DNA of 64,000 nucleotides, from NCBI RefSeq assembly GCF_963576675.1, contig NC_088916.1, forward strand, positions 9,315,001 through 9,379,000. The letters are read 5' to 3'. This DNA is from Euphorbia lathyris. Lineage: Eukaryota > Streptophyta > Magnoliopsida > Malpighiales > Euphorbiaceae. Below are positions 56,029 to 64,000 of this stretch, in pieces. Every line of letters starts with the position of its first letter. Positions within the stretch are counted from its first letter, which is position 1. Position numbers and translations under genes: made by a program. The notes under the pieces were generated by a model, which saw nothing but the letters and a program-made list of their open reading frames with translations, was not told where the DNA came from and made no database searches.

Positions 56029-57042
56029 GGGTTAATTATAAAAAAAAATATCTTGTGGTTTGGCCGATTTGCGATGTGGTACTTGTGGTATTTTTTTTTT
56101 TTTTTTGCAAACACAACCATATGGTTATCACCGTTAACAAAATCAAGGAAACTGCCAAAATTATGTTAAATTGCTGACATGGCATGGGGGTATTCTGGGA
56201 AATTAAAATTTTTATTTTTTTTATTTTTTTTATTTTTTCTTTCTCTCTCTCTCTCCTCTCTTCTTCTTCTGTATCGATTTCTTCTTCTTTCTTTCTTTCT
56301 TTCTTTCTTTTCTTCTTCTCCTTTCTTCTTCTTCTTCTTCTTCTTCTTCTTCTTCTCCTCCTTTCTTCTTCTTCTTCTTCTTCTTCTTCTTCTTCTTCTT
56401 CTTCTTCTCTTTTCTTCTTTTTCCTCCTCTCTTCTTCTTCTTCTTTTTCTTCTTCTCCTCTTTATTTTCTTTTTTTTACATCCTAAAATTTACAGAATTC
56501 TGGAAATTCCATAATTCTGGAATTTCTAGAATTCTGGAATTTCCAAAATTAAAAAAAGAAAAGAAAAAAAGGAAGAAGAAGAAACGGGGAAGAAGAAGAA
56601 GAAGAAATGGGAAAGAAGAAGAGAAGAAAGGAAGAAGAATAAGAGAAAGGAAGAAGAAGAAGATGATTATGATGAAGGAAGAAGAAGATGATGAAGAATG
56701 AGAAGTGGGCATGGTGAAATCGATAAAAAAAGAAGAGAGAAGAAGAAGAAAAGAAAAAGAAAAGGAAGAAGAAAAAGAAGAAGAAGAAGAAGTGAGAAAG
56801 AAAAAAATCGTTACAGAGAAGAAGAAGAAGAAGAAAGAGGCGAGAGAGAAAAGTCAACCAAAAAGTAAAAAAAAAAAGTCAAAAATATTTGTTTCCGAAA
56901 TTGCCCCTATGATTTAACAGTCAAACTGCCGTTTCCTTGATTTTGTTAACGGTGACAACCACAAGGTTGTGTTTGTAAAAAAATACCACAGGTACCACAT
57001 CACAAATCGGTCAAACCACATGGTACTTTTTGTAATTAACCC
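56029..57042. mobile_element. MULE-type foldback MITE with (TTC)n/(GAA)n arms
   Basis: TIRs start GGGTTAATTA and share TTGTGGTTTGGCCGATTTG. An exact 9-bp duplication TATAATATA flanks it (56020-56028 and 57043-57051). Inside, a ~250-bp pyrimidine tract dominated by TTC (56226-56480) faces a ~320-bp purine tract dominated by GAA (56556-56875). The centre (56490-56552) is a set of small TTCTGGAATTT/AATTCTGGAA palindromes. Long Leu/Phe/Ser open frames across the TTC tract are low-complexity artefacts. Confidence 0.88.
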
Positions 57043-57059
57043 TATAATATATTATATAA

Positions 57060-57300
57060 ATATGGATGTGCCGGTGACTGGGACTTCTATAGGAGTTGGC
57101 GATATTTTTCGAAATGCTTGAGGTTTTCCATACGGTGCATTCACTTTTCTGCTTACCCTTCGAGGCTGAGTTAGAAGGGGTTATGTTCACCATCTGTTTA
57201 GCTTGGTCTCGAAGGTAGAAACATCTTTGGATTGAAGTAGATTCGAGTTATGTCGTTCAGCTATTGAAGACAACCTCTTTGGGAGCTGTCCAAGTGGACA
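57060..57300 (+). pseudogene. RNase H domain relic (LINE or RVT_3-like)
   Basis: One frame reads FEAELEGVMFTICLAWSRR, a stop, then KHLWIEVDSSYVVQLL. This is the AE...A / IEVDS pattern of the RNase H domain that follows the reverse transcriptase in plant non-LTR elements. No adjacent RT is present. It has several stops and is a fragment. Confidence 0.55.
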
Positions 57301-57842
57301 CATGGACCAATAGTCATCCTCGATCCCAAATGCACGCTCCCCAACTCTCATTTAGTATTGAACAAAAAACATAGGTTCTGAAACCCAATCAAAAGTTGCC
57401 ACGTGTCAAGATACACAAACTTTATGTAAATAAATTATCTATAAATAGTCTTGATTTCAGAGCTTCAGGCATATAACTTTTTTGAGTATTATCTAACTAC
57501 TTTCAAGATCATTTTGTACTTATTAGTACCCTTATTGACTTAAGCATTAGAGAGGGTTCGTCAGATTCCAGCCTTTTTTTCACTATTTCTTGTTGCCTCG
57601 GGTCACCAGAAGCAATCAAGATGCGGAGTTCATAAATAAAGACATCATTTGGTGCGGTGAATGTGAATGCTTTTCGTAGAAAACGGTTCATGTTATTCAT
57701 CTTGTGATTCAGCCTAGTTAGAGAGCTGAAGATATACCAAGCACATCAGCTACACATCATCGTGGCGTAATGGATTCTAATAATCATCCAATAACACCTT
57801 TAATGGTTACTCCAACTTTGTATTAGAGTCGATGCTTGTCTC
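57301..57842. other. Unassigned stretch before the hAT relic
   Basis: A 63-codon minus-strand frame (57509-57700) has no recognised domain. The right part probably belongs to the degenerate copia gag that continues after the hAT insertion at 58186. Confidence 0.35.
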
Positions 57843-58185
57843 TATGGGAGTAGGAGAAGGGTGTACAAGGAGTTCTGCCGCATAGGGCCCCAAATTTAAA
57901 GGGGCCCAAATTGTTTTATTATAAAATCTAAATAAATTACTATTATTAATTATTATGTAAAAAATTAAGTGAATGTTAATTTATCTAGAAAATTAACGTG
58001 CTTAGAGTCTTAAGGGGCCTAATTTTTTTATTATTATTATACAATATCTAATTTACTTAATTGTTTTTATATTTATCATGTTAAAAATCAAGTTAAAGGT
58101 ATGAAATTGTTAATTTTTTTAATGAATAGGGTCCAATTTTTTTTTCATTTAGCACAGGGCCCCTAAAATGTTTAAGACGGCCCTA
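57843..58185. mobile_element. hAT-type short element (GGGCCC type)
   Basis: An exact 8-bp duplication CTTGTCTC flanks it (57835-57842 and 58186-58193). The right end AAGACGGCCCTA and internal AGGGCCCCAAATTTAAAGGG words resemble a common plant hAT-derived family with a TAGGGCCG terminus. The left terminus is degraded. Confidence 0.7.
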
Positions 58186-59260
58186 CTTGTCTCGGGTCAT
58201 TGGATCCAAAGCAACAAAGCTTTATGGACGATTGGACGAAGTAGTTGATTTGTTCATCTACAATATAGGATCTGTTCAAAAATCAATGAACACCCTTCGA
58301 GCTGAGCATGCTTCACAAATGGAAGTTATGTGTTTAGAATTAAATGAGGCAAGAGATATTGGCAGGTGTCGAGAAAGGACGGAATCAGTCGCATGTTCTA
58401 TTGGACATCATGTAGCTCAAACATGTCCTAAAAAATGAGAGTTTTTCAAAAAAAAATCTCAGCCATAGGTACTTAGAGGGAGATCAAAGGGATCAGAACT
58501 TATAGACTAAACCTACGAGAACGTCGAACTCTAATCCTACATGATGTCTTGTTCGTTCCGAAAATAAAAAGAAATCACATTTCTGTAACTGTCCTAATGA
58601 AATTAAGATTCAATTTCCATTTTAGAGATAATTCTTTAAAGATGTGTTTAAGAAATACGTTTTATGGTTCCGGTTTTTATATCAAATGGTTTAACTGTTC
58701 TTGGCATCGATCTAGAAAGTAATAGTAATGTTATGGCATGCGAGACTAAATCATATATGACCTGATAGAATGAACCGTCTCGCGAAAGAATGTTTATTAG
58801 GTAATCTAAATAAAGTGGAATTGCATCGTTGTTGCTCATGCCTTAAAAGAAAATTGTTTAGACAATCATTTGGAAAAGTCACCATAGTTGACTATCCCTT
58901 GTAGTTAATCCATTCTGATGTATGTGGTCCAATGAACATAAAGGCTATGCATGTTGCCTACTATTTCATTACCTTTATCGATGTCTATACTATATATAGT
59001 CATATTTATCTAATTTCTCATAAGTCAGAAGCTTTGAGTTGTTTCAAAAAATTCATGAATCTTGTTGAAAACCAATTAGATAGAAATATAAAAGCTTTGG
59101 GAACTGATCAAGGTCGAGAATACCTCTCAGATGAATTTCAAGCTTTATGTGATGAAAAGAGAATTAAACATTAGTTATCAATACTGCATACTCCGCAACA
59201 AAATGGAGTTGCTGAAAGAAGAAACAAAACTCTTCTTTATATGGTTAGTCTAATAATAAT
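58186..59260 (+). pseudogene. Degenerate Ty1/copia gag-protease-integrase relic
   Basis: In order along the plus strand but in several frames: a gag-like acidic helix region ending SVACSIGHHVAQTCPKK (58380-58438), LHDVLFVPKIKRNHISV (~58540), WHARLNHI and RMNRLAKECLLG of the GAG-pre-integrase (~58735-58800), HSDVCGPMNIKA with the first integrase Asp (~58912), LGTDQGREYLSDEF with the second Asp (~59096), and TPQQNGVAERRNKTL with the Glu (~59190). Many stops. It is a different copia family from 18134-34751. Confidence 0.75.
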
Positions 59261-59369
59261 GGTTGTTGTCGCGCATGTGCCTGCGAATCGTGAACCATTC
59301 CTCTTCCATTGCTCCCGCCTTACTGGTTTATCAATGGAGCTAGACTATCCCTCTAAGGAGATTGGTCCA

Positions 59370-59570
59370 TTGGGTTTTTGAGTCGCTACCAATCAGTTTG
59401 ACGGTCTGATTGGACATCGATTGGATTCGGAACTGACCCTTTCGAGTGGTCCAGACAAGGTAGTGGTCTGTGATGATTCTAAGTTCGATTTCTAGTTACT
59501 TGTGAGGAAGAGATAAAATCTCACCCTACCCCATCCGATAAATTGGTACTGTTATATTCCTACATTCTTG
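59370..59570. mobile_element. LTR-like relic (GAGTCGCTACC type)
   Basis: GAGTCGCTACCAATC, then GGATTCGGAACTGACCC and GTGGTCCAGACAAGG resemble a conserved block found in many plant gypsy LTRs. It is related to the relic at 5560-5720. Element ends are not defined. Confidence 0.4.
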
Positions 59571-60090
59571 TTTTTACATATTCATTTCAACATTGCTTTA
59601 GAGAATTACTAATTGTGTTCATTCAAACCTTTCATTGACGCTTATGAAATTTTATCTTAAATAAACATGCATAAGGTCATAGTACCATGTGTAGCGGGTT
59701 CATTGACCGATGGAGGTAGATGACGTACTGTTATATTTTTAAAAATGTCGATTTTGGGAAGCTTGGGGTTATGGTTATAACATAACCATATCATTGGCTA
59801 CAAGTAGGATAGATCGAAGTGGTGTCGAAATTACATAAATGCAAATTTAACTATGTAAATCACTTTTCGGAGTATATTAATATTTTTAGAAATGTTTCGT
59901 GGTAACGATAGTTCGTATATATGATTATAGCATAAACTTATATAGCATATTCATTAACCGATTTGCCTCCATGGTATACTACCATGCTTTTTAGGAAAAT
60001 CGTCAATAGGGTAAAAAAAAAGGCTTTTAAATAAAAAAAAATGAAATAATTAAAAACTAATTAGATGTAATTTGGATTTTGTGAAAAGGA
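59571..60090. other. Spacer upstream of the snoRNA promoter
   Basis: No coding content recognised. The region includes direct word repeats such as TTCATTGACCGA and TTCATTAACCGA. Confidence 0.4.
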
Positions 60091-60262
60091 GGCTGGGCTT
60101 ATTTGGGATTAATAGGGTGGATTGGGTTTTATGGATCCAATCCAAATCCATTTAGATTTTCTAGACAAATCTGGACCATCCGTTTTTAAAGAAATGGATG
60201 GCTAAGATTTATATTTGGATGTATTTATACCCCACTTACAGAGTTAGGGTCTCAACCCTAAA
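60091..60262 (+). promoter_or_regulatory. snoRNA-cluster promoter: Site II, TATA and telo boxes
   Basis: A Site II-type TGGGCTT (60094-60100), a TATTTATA box (60222-60229) and the telo box AACCCTAAA (60254-60262) occur in that order. A second telo motif TTAGGGT lies in inverse orientation at 60244-60250. Telo boxes with Site II motifs are the known promoter pair of plant snoRNA and ribosomal-protein genes. The adjacent ATG at 60290 opens only a 25-codon frame. Confidence 0.65.
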
Positions 60263-60569
60263 CTACATCTCACCTGGATCCTTTCTCCATGACTGCCGCC
60301 GTTTCCCCACCGGCAGTGTGCTCGGCGTCTGCTAGCAACGGCAGCGACGTCGTTCGAAGGACATAATCCGAGTTTTCTCTTCTTTTTTGCTTATTCATTT
60401 CGTTCGCAAGGTTTGAGTCCTTCATATCGATTGAAGGACGGGCCTATGATCCATTCTAGGTTTGTCCGTACCATCTGATGATGTCTCAATTGATGTATCG
60501 AATCTTTTCACTGATGTCTTGTTTTTTCTTCTCTTTTGTTTCATATATATGTTTTTTCTCAAATTAATT

Positions 60570-60659
60570 GGGGCATTGATGATTGATTTTACATACCATC
60601 AAACTATGAGAGCTTTTCGAAGCTCGTTGATGTTCATCAATTACTACTTTCTGAGCCTC
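60570..60659 (+). ncRNA. C/D box snoRNA
   Basis: Ninety bases with a terminal stem GGGGC/GCCTC (60570-60574 with 60655-60659, one G-U). The C box is TGATGA (60577-60582), a C'-like TGATGT occurs near 60628, and the D box is CTGA (60651-60654). C/D snoRNAs guide 2'-O-methylation of rRNA in the nucleolus. The rRNA target was not identified. Size, stem and box spacing are canonical, and it sits in a cluster with U18. Confidence 0.7.
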
Positions 60660-60693
60660 TCAATTTTATGATGTTTGTTTAATTGTGGAGAAT

Positions 60694-60830
60694 GGCAACA
60701 ATTTAGAGTCTCTGAATTGCTTCAATCTATAGCGATTTTAGTGCTGTACGTTGCCGAAATGGATTAGGTGCTCAGATTCTAGCATTTTTCTCACTATTTG
60801 AGGTTTATGCATTCAGTAGTTCCCACATTT
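60694..60830 (+). ncRNA. H/ACA box snoRNA-like unit 1
   Basis: 137 bases, the usual plant H/ACA size. Hairpin 1 is closed by GGCAAC/GTTGCC (60694-60699 with 60750-60755). It has an upper stem AATTGC/GCGATT and open pocket strands between, the layout of a pseudouridylation pocket. ACA (60825-60827) lies three bases from the end. The H box is not canonical here (AAATGG). Two further units of the same family follow. Confidence 0.6.
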
Positions 60831-60864
60831 ACTCCATTTTTGTTTTTGTTAAGGGTTGTTTTAA

Positions 60865-60997
60865 GGCAACAATTTAGAGTCTCTGTTTTGATGGATAGCG
60901 ATTACAGTTATGTAACCTTGCAGAAAGGGATCTGGTGCTCAGATTCTAGCATTTTTCTCACTATTTGAGGCTTATGCATTCAGTAGTTCCCAGATCT
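60865..60997 (+). ncRNA. H/ACA box snoRNA-like unit 2 (diverged)
   Basis: Shares GGCAACAATTTAGAGTCTCTG and the whole 3' hairpin (GGTGCTCAGATTCTAGCATT) with unit 1. The closing partner strand has changed to CCTTGC and the ACA is replaced by AGA, so this copy may be non-functional. Confidence 0.5.
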
Positions 60998-61028
60998 TCT
61001 CCATTTCTTGTTTTTTTAAGTTCTTTAA

Positions 61029-61167
61029 GGCAACAAATTAGAGTCTCTGATCCACTTTTTCTATGGTGTATTTAGTGCTGTACGTTGCCGATATGAAATT
61101 AGGTTCTAGATCCTGTCACTGCCTTTGTATCTAGTGAGGTTTGTGCATTCAAAATGTTCCTACATTG
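61029..61167 (+). ncRNA. H/ACA box snoRNA-like unit 3
   Basis: 139 bases. It keeps the GGCAAC/GTTGCC closing stem and the pocket strands TTAGAGTCTCTG and TTAGTGCTGTAC while the upper stem sequence differs from unit 1. It has a canonical H box ATATGA (61091-61096) and ACA (61162-61164) three bases from the end. Conserved pocket with changed stem is what a functional guide family would show. Confidence 0.65.
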
Positions 61168-61196
61168 CCTTCGATTCAATTATTTAATCTTATCTT

Positions 61197-61273
61197 AATC
61201 ATATGATGAAGAAATACTGCAACAATATGATGGATTCGTTCCATGATTCATGGTATTTAAGTCTCTGATGATT
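61197..61273 (+). ncRNA. C/D box snoRNA
   Basis: Seventy-seven bases. The terminal stem AATCA/TGATT (61197-61201 with 61269-61273) directly frames the C box ATGATGA (61203-61209) and the D box CTGA (61265-61268). A possible C' is ATGATGG at 61227. The guide stretch before D is GGTATTTAAGTCT; its target was not recognised. Confidence 0.65.
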
Positions 61274-61330
61274 GATTTTTGATCCAATTTTCTGTTTTCT
61301 CTTGCTAAACCTTTTTAATTAGTGTTTCTA

Positions 61331-61392
61331 TTAGATATGATGAGTAACTTATTGGTCCGTGTTTCTGATTTCACCGTGACTGATTTACCTAT
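61331..61392 (+). ncRNA. SNORD18: U18 C/D box snoRNA (SNORD18 homologue)
   Basis: The C box ATGATGA (61337-61343) is followed by ATTGGTCCGTGTTT and CTGA (61365-61368). The guide is exactly complementary to AAACACGGACCAA of large-subunit rRNA, and the guide-plus-box string is the same as in vertebrate U18. U18 directs 2'-O-methylation at adjacent A and C positions there. A second CTGA lies at 61380-61383. No terminal stem is seen on the right, where a MULE starts at 61393; the 3' end of the gene may have been displaced by that insertion. Confidence 0.82.
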
Positions 61393-61533
61393 GGGTATTG
61401 CTAAATACTGCCCTTAATTTCCGTTTCACCGCACTGTTTTGACCATTTTACCCTTGCCACTTTTTTTCCCCCTAAAACCTTAAAAACTCTCTCTAGTTTT
61501 CTCTCCCGAGCACAAATCCCGGATTTGAAAAAA

Positions 61534-62922
61534 ATGGATCAAAACATTCCCGAAGACAATGAGTTCGAACACGAGGTAATATTACGAGAATTAAAAACAT
61601 TATTAATCATTTTTTTATTTTTTTTTATTCGAATTTTGCCTGGGTGGGTGGCGATTACCACCCGTTCCTTAGGCCGATCGGATGAACTACCCGATCGGCC
61701 TAAGGAACGGGTGGTAATCGACACCCGCTCCACCCATGGAACGGGTGGTACGTGCCACCCGTTCCACCTTTGGAACGGGCAGTACGCGCTGCCCGTTCAG
61801 GCAAAAGTGGGCAGAAATTGTCCCGAACTAATTTCGAACGGGAGAAATAGGCCTGAAGTATTTTTTTTTTTAATTTTAATATAAATTTTTTTGTATATTC
61901 AGGTACCGATAGAAGATTGGAACCCCGATAACATTGATTATAGTTCGCGTTTTATAACGGATACCGTTTTCCCCTCCAGTCAGGATGCTATTGATTGGGC
62001 AAAAAAGATAGCTATTCAGAATGGGTTTGAGCTTGTAATATCTTCGCACAAAAATGAGGGTAAACAGAAGTTGTTGCGCTGTTCACGGGGTGAACGATAT
62101 AGAGGTGTTGTGAAAAATGATGAAGATCCTGCAATTAGGAAAAGTAAAACTAAAGCGTGCCGATGTAAATTTCAGATTAAAGCCTATCAACATGCAGACC
62201 TTTCAGGATGGGGGATAAAGGCTAAGGCTGGGTTAACTGGAATGCATAACCATACAATGCGTATGTATCCAGAGGGAAGTCGGCAAATGAGCGGACTCAG
62301 TATCGCATCTAAACAAATTGTGTGTGATATGTCTTCAGCTCAAGCAAAGCCTTGTGCTATTTTAGCAGCAGTTAAAGAAAAACACCCAGAGGACAATTCA
62401 GTAATTAAACACATATATAATTACAGGGACAAAATGAGGAGGGACGCGTTTGAAGGTAGAGACCTGGCTAGTCAATTCTACCATATTGCTGTGGAGAACA
62501 AATATGTCAATTACACACAGGCTGATTCAGATGTGATAACGCATGTGTTCATGGCACATCTAGAGTCAGTTGATATGTTCAGGACTTACCACTGGTACAT
62601 CGGCATTGATTCAACGTACAAAACAAACAAGTACAAAATGCCGTTTGTTGAGATTATTGGGATGACGCCATGCAATAATAACTTCAAGATAGCGTATGCT
62701 ATTGTTAAAGACGAGATCGAAGGGAACTATCGTTGGATTTTGCAAAGGCTGAAGATTTTGCTTGGGGATGATCTTAACCCGACCGTTGTTGTTAGTGACA
62801 GGGAGCTTGGGTTATTAAAGACGATACAAGAAGTTTTTCCACAAGCAGCGCACTTGTTATGCACTTGGCATATTAATAAGGATGTGGAAGATCGCATAAG
62901 ATACCATGTGCATGTGAACTGA
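61534..62922 (+). pseudogene. MULE/FAR1-like transposase, truncated at the C-terminus
   Basis: Exon 1 (61534-61575) encodes 14 residues ending FEHE. An intron (61576-61902, GTAATA...TATTCAG) leads to exon 2 (61903-62922), joined in frame. Exon 2 has an N-terminal MuDR/FAR1-type domain (FPSSQDAIDWAKKIAIQNGF ... CSRGERYRG ... KACRCKFQI, H-N-H in GMHNHTMRM). The MULE DDE fold follows with Asp in GIDSTYKTNKYKMP and Asp in VVSDRELGLLKT, plus HLLCTWHINKDVE. The frame stops at 62920-62922 before the third acidic residue and any SWIM finger. This copy is therefore truncated, or a further exon is missing. Confidence 0.75.
61636..61860. repeat. GC-rich palindrome array in the transposase intron
   Basis: The first palindrome has perfect 30-bp arms (61652-61681 and 61691-61720) around a 9-base loop. 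It is followed by linked shorter ones built on CCCGTTCC/GGAACGGG (61722-61745, 61752-61784, 61775-61800). All share the ACCACCCGTTCC word family. Confidence 0.92.
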
Positions 62923-63078
62923 AACGAGCTTGTGATCTGGAACAAATGATCAGTTCTGAGAGTGTTCACGTGTTTTGGAGAACACTTTTAATCAATCATG
63001 GTCACACTGATGAAAATGACGGGCGTAATGATCTGAACGAGGAGCAGCGATATTTTAAGTCCTTAGTGGACCAAGTCT

Positions 63079-63587
63079 CTAAAGCCGACCCATCCGTAAT
63101 GCGTAATATTTCAAAAAGCTCGGGATCACAGCACCATCAAATGGACCCCCGGGGACGGGGTCCTTCACAACCCAGTCATCCTCTACATTCCTCGATCGCT
63201 TGCTGCTACCTGAAATTACAGCAAACGGTAGACATTAATTTTTTAAGTATATTTTTCAATAATCACGATTAACACAAATACAAATAAACACATTTTTTAA
63301 TTTCTCTTACCAGAAGAAGATGCTGCGGTAGAAGAAAATCGTCCGTCTCGACCCCTCGTCACAACGTCACGATCTATGGGGATAGTATCAGCACTAGGAC
63401 GATGCATAGAAGCATCCCCGTCCATGTCTATACCAGCCGCCTCATCCCGTCCCTCAGCACGCTCCGCCTGTGCAGCATGTGCCCTCCGGGCGTCCGTCAT
63501 AAACCGCTGCTGCTCCTCCCGGTCCCACCGAGCAGATGCAGTAACAGGACGTGAAGACGTGCGTCTAGGGTCAGCTCCCTCCTTATC
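63079..63587 (-). pseudogene. Plant mobile domain (MAIN-like) gene fragment, antisense
   Basis: On the minus strand, exon 63587-63311 (acceptor ...ATTACAG, donor GTAAGA) encodes a polar Arg/Ala/Asp segment including REEQQRFMTDARRAHAA. It splices in frame (phase 1) to 63209 downwards, which reads SRNVEDDWVVKDPVPGGPFDG and AVIPSFLKYYALRM before a TAG at 63079-63081. The PVPGGPxDGxVIPSFL pattern opens the plant mobile domain of MAIN-like and transposon-derived proteins. The rest of the domain is not seen. Such domains are often carried by MULEs. Confidence 0.5.
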
Positions 63588-63689
63588 CTGTAATATTATT
63601 TATTTATAAGGTATATTCAATTTAACATAATTTTTTTTTCTATATGTTCGGGTTTGCCTACGTCCGGTTCGTGCAATTTTTTTTTAAAA

Positions 63690-63990
63690 AAATTCAAAAT
63701 TTGCCCTGGGCGGGTGGTTTACACCACCTGCCCTAAGGGCCAAACGGGTGCGGCGCACCAGTCGGCCTTAGGGCCGACCAGTGCGCCGCTAATGTTTGGC
63801 CCTTAGGCCAAACGGGTGGTGCATGCGCCCCACCATAAGGTGGAGCGCATGCGTTGTACGCGTTCCACCTTAAGTGGAAGGTGGATCGCATGCGCTGCGC
63901 GCTCCGCCTTACGGTGGAGCGCGTGTGCCGTGCGATCCACCTTAGGGTGGATCGCTCGACACGCTGCATCTCCTCCTACAGTGGAACGCA
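63690..63990. repeat. Second GC-rich palindrome array
   Basis: Six or more consecutive palindromes: GGTGGTTTACACCACC, GCGGCGCACCAGTCGGCC with its near-inverse, GTTTGGCCCTTAGGCCAAAC, a GCATGCGC-flanked CCACCATAAGGTGG, GCGCTCCGCCTTACGGTGG and GCGATCCACCTTAGGGTGG. Centres are mostly CCTTAGG-like and outer arms CpG-rich. Confidence 0.9.
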
Positions 63991-64000
63991 TGAACTATGC

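Larger units (their letters stand above)
61393..64000 (+). mobile_element. Coding MULE, left part (runs past the window end)
   Basis: Starts GGGTATTGCTAAATACTGCC, a terminus I associate with plant MULEs. A FAR1-like transposase follows. The right TIR and target duplication lie outside the window. It also contains two arrays of GC-rich palindromes (61630-61860 and 63690-63990) and an antisense PMD/MAIN-like fragment. Confidence 0.7.

Noticed and set aside
56179..56514. Long open frames rich in Leu, Phe and Ser
   Set aside because: They are translations of a (TTC)n tract in a MITE; complementary frames on the other strand are equally open.
60254..60262. Telomeric repeat remnant
   Set aside because: Only one or two AACCCTAAA units, placed next to Site II and TATA motifs, fit a promoter telo box rather than a telomere.
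60290..60366. Short frame starting at ATG 60290 as a snoRNA host gene exon
   Set aside because: Only 25 codons, no supported splice continuation, and plant snoRNA clusters usually have their own promoter.
60476..60514. Additional C/D snoRNA with TGATGA and CTGA boxes
   Set aside because: Boxes are only 29 bases apart and no terminal stem forms; too weak to list.
60462..60671. 69-codon open frame in the snoRNA region
   Set aside because: It overlaps the C/D snoRNA with its terminal stem and has no recognisable protein features.
61534..62922. Host FAR1/FHY3 transcription factor gene
   Set aside because: A MULE-like terminus lies just upstream, catalytic Asp motifs of the DDE fold are kept, and the protein is truncated; a transposase is the simpler reading.
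63690..63990. CRISPR array or satellite
   Set aside because: Units are palindromes of differing sequence, not direct repeats with unique spacers, and the genome is plant nuclear.

Overview
This is a transposon-dominated window from a plant nuclear genome, almost certainly a eudicot. The evidence is plant-type Ty1/copia and Ty3/gypsy polyproteins, an initiator-Met primer site (TGGTATCAGAGC), a tRNA-Asp-like Athila primer site, MULE and hAT elements with exact target-site duplications (TSDs), a plant-type LINE, GT-AG introns and a mixed C/D plus H/ACA snoRNA cluster. No rRNA gene, CRISPR array or bacterial signal was seen. The species cannot be named from sequence alone.

Layout. 1-9.6 kb: AT-rich DNA, a hAT element (2868-3947) inserted in an apparent coding exon, a decayed Ty3/gypsy element with a triplicated LTR/primer-site junction, a broken Pack-MULE carrying a U-box-like fragment, and an intact-ended Pack-MULE (7209-8667) carrying a Werner-type 3'-5' exonuclease gene copy. 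9.6-17.3 kb: a duplicated AT-rich block whose second copy is interrupted by a MULE-like element containing a hAT element, by SINE-like pieces and by a block of foreign character. 17.6-42.8 kb: a Russian-doll nest. A Pack-MULE-family element (17629-42830, 9-bp TSD) holds a copia element (18134-34751, 5-bp TSD). The copia holds an Athila-like gypsy element on the minus strand (18970-28974, 5-bp TSD), which holds a hAT MITE (24081-24601, 8-bp TSD). The copia 3' LTR holds a long-TIR MULE (33091-34605). The right TIR of the outermost element is split by a 7.2-kb coding MULE (35421-42645), which holds a copia solo LTR (41042-42388). 43-55 kb: a 1.3-kb foldback element, then a LINE interrupted by a Ty3/gypsy element (48234-54924). 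55-60 kb: a foldback MITE with long TTC/GAA tracts, and LINE, copia and LTR relics.

The part that looks like resident host gene content is 60.1-61.4 kb. A promoter with a Site II motif and telo boxes is followed by a C/D snoRNA, three tandem H/ACA snoRNA-like units, a second C/D snoRNA and U18. U18 is recognised by its antisense element to 25S rRNA. A second coding MULE begins ten bases after the U18 D-like box and runs off the window. It encodes a FAR1-like transposase, carries GC-rich palindrome arrays in its intron, and holds an antisense plant-mobile-domain (MAIN-like) fragment.

Most likely still meaningful functionally: the snoRNA cluster, the MULE transposase plus convergent GRF-zinc-finger gene at 35.4-42.6 kb (one premature stop in the transposase), and possibly the 61.4-kb MULE. 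Nearly all other reading frames are broken. All assignments rest on reading motifs by eye; no searches were run.
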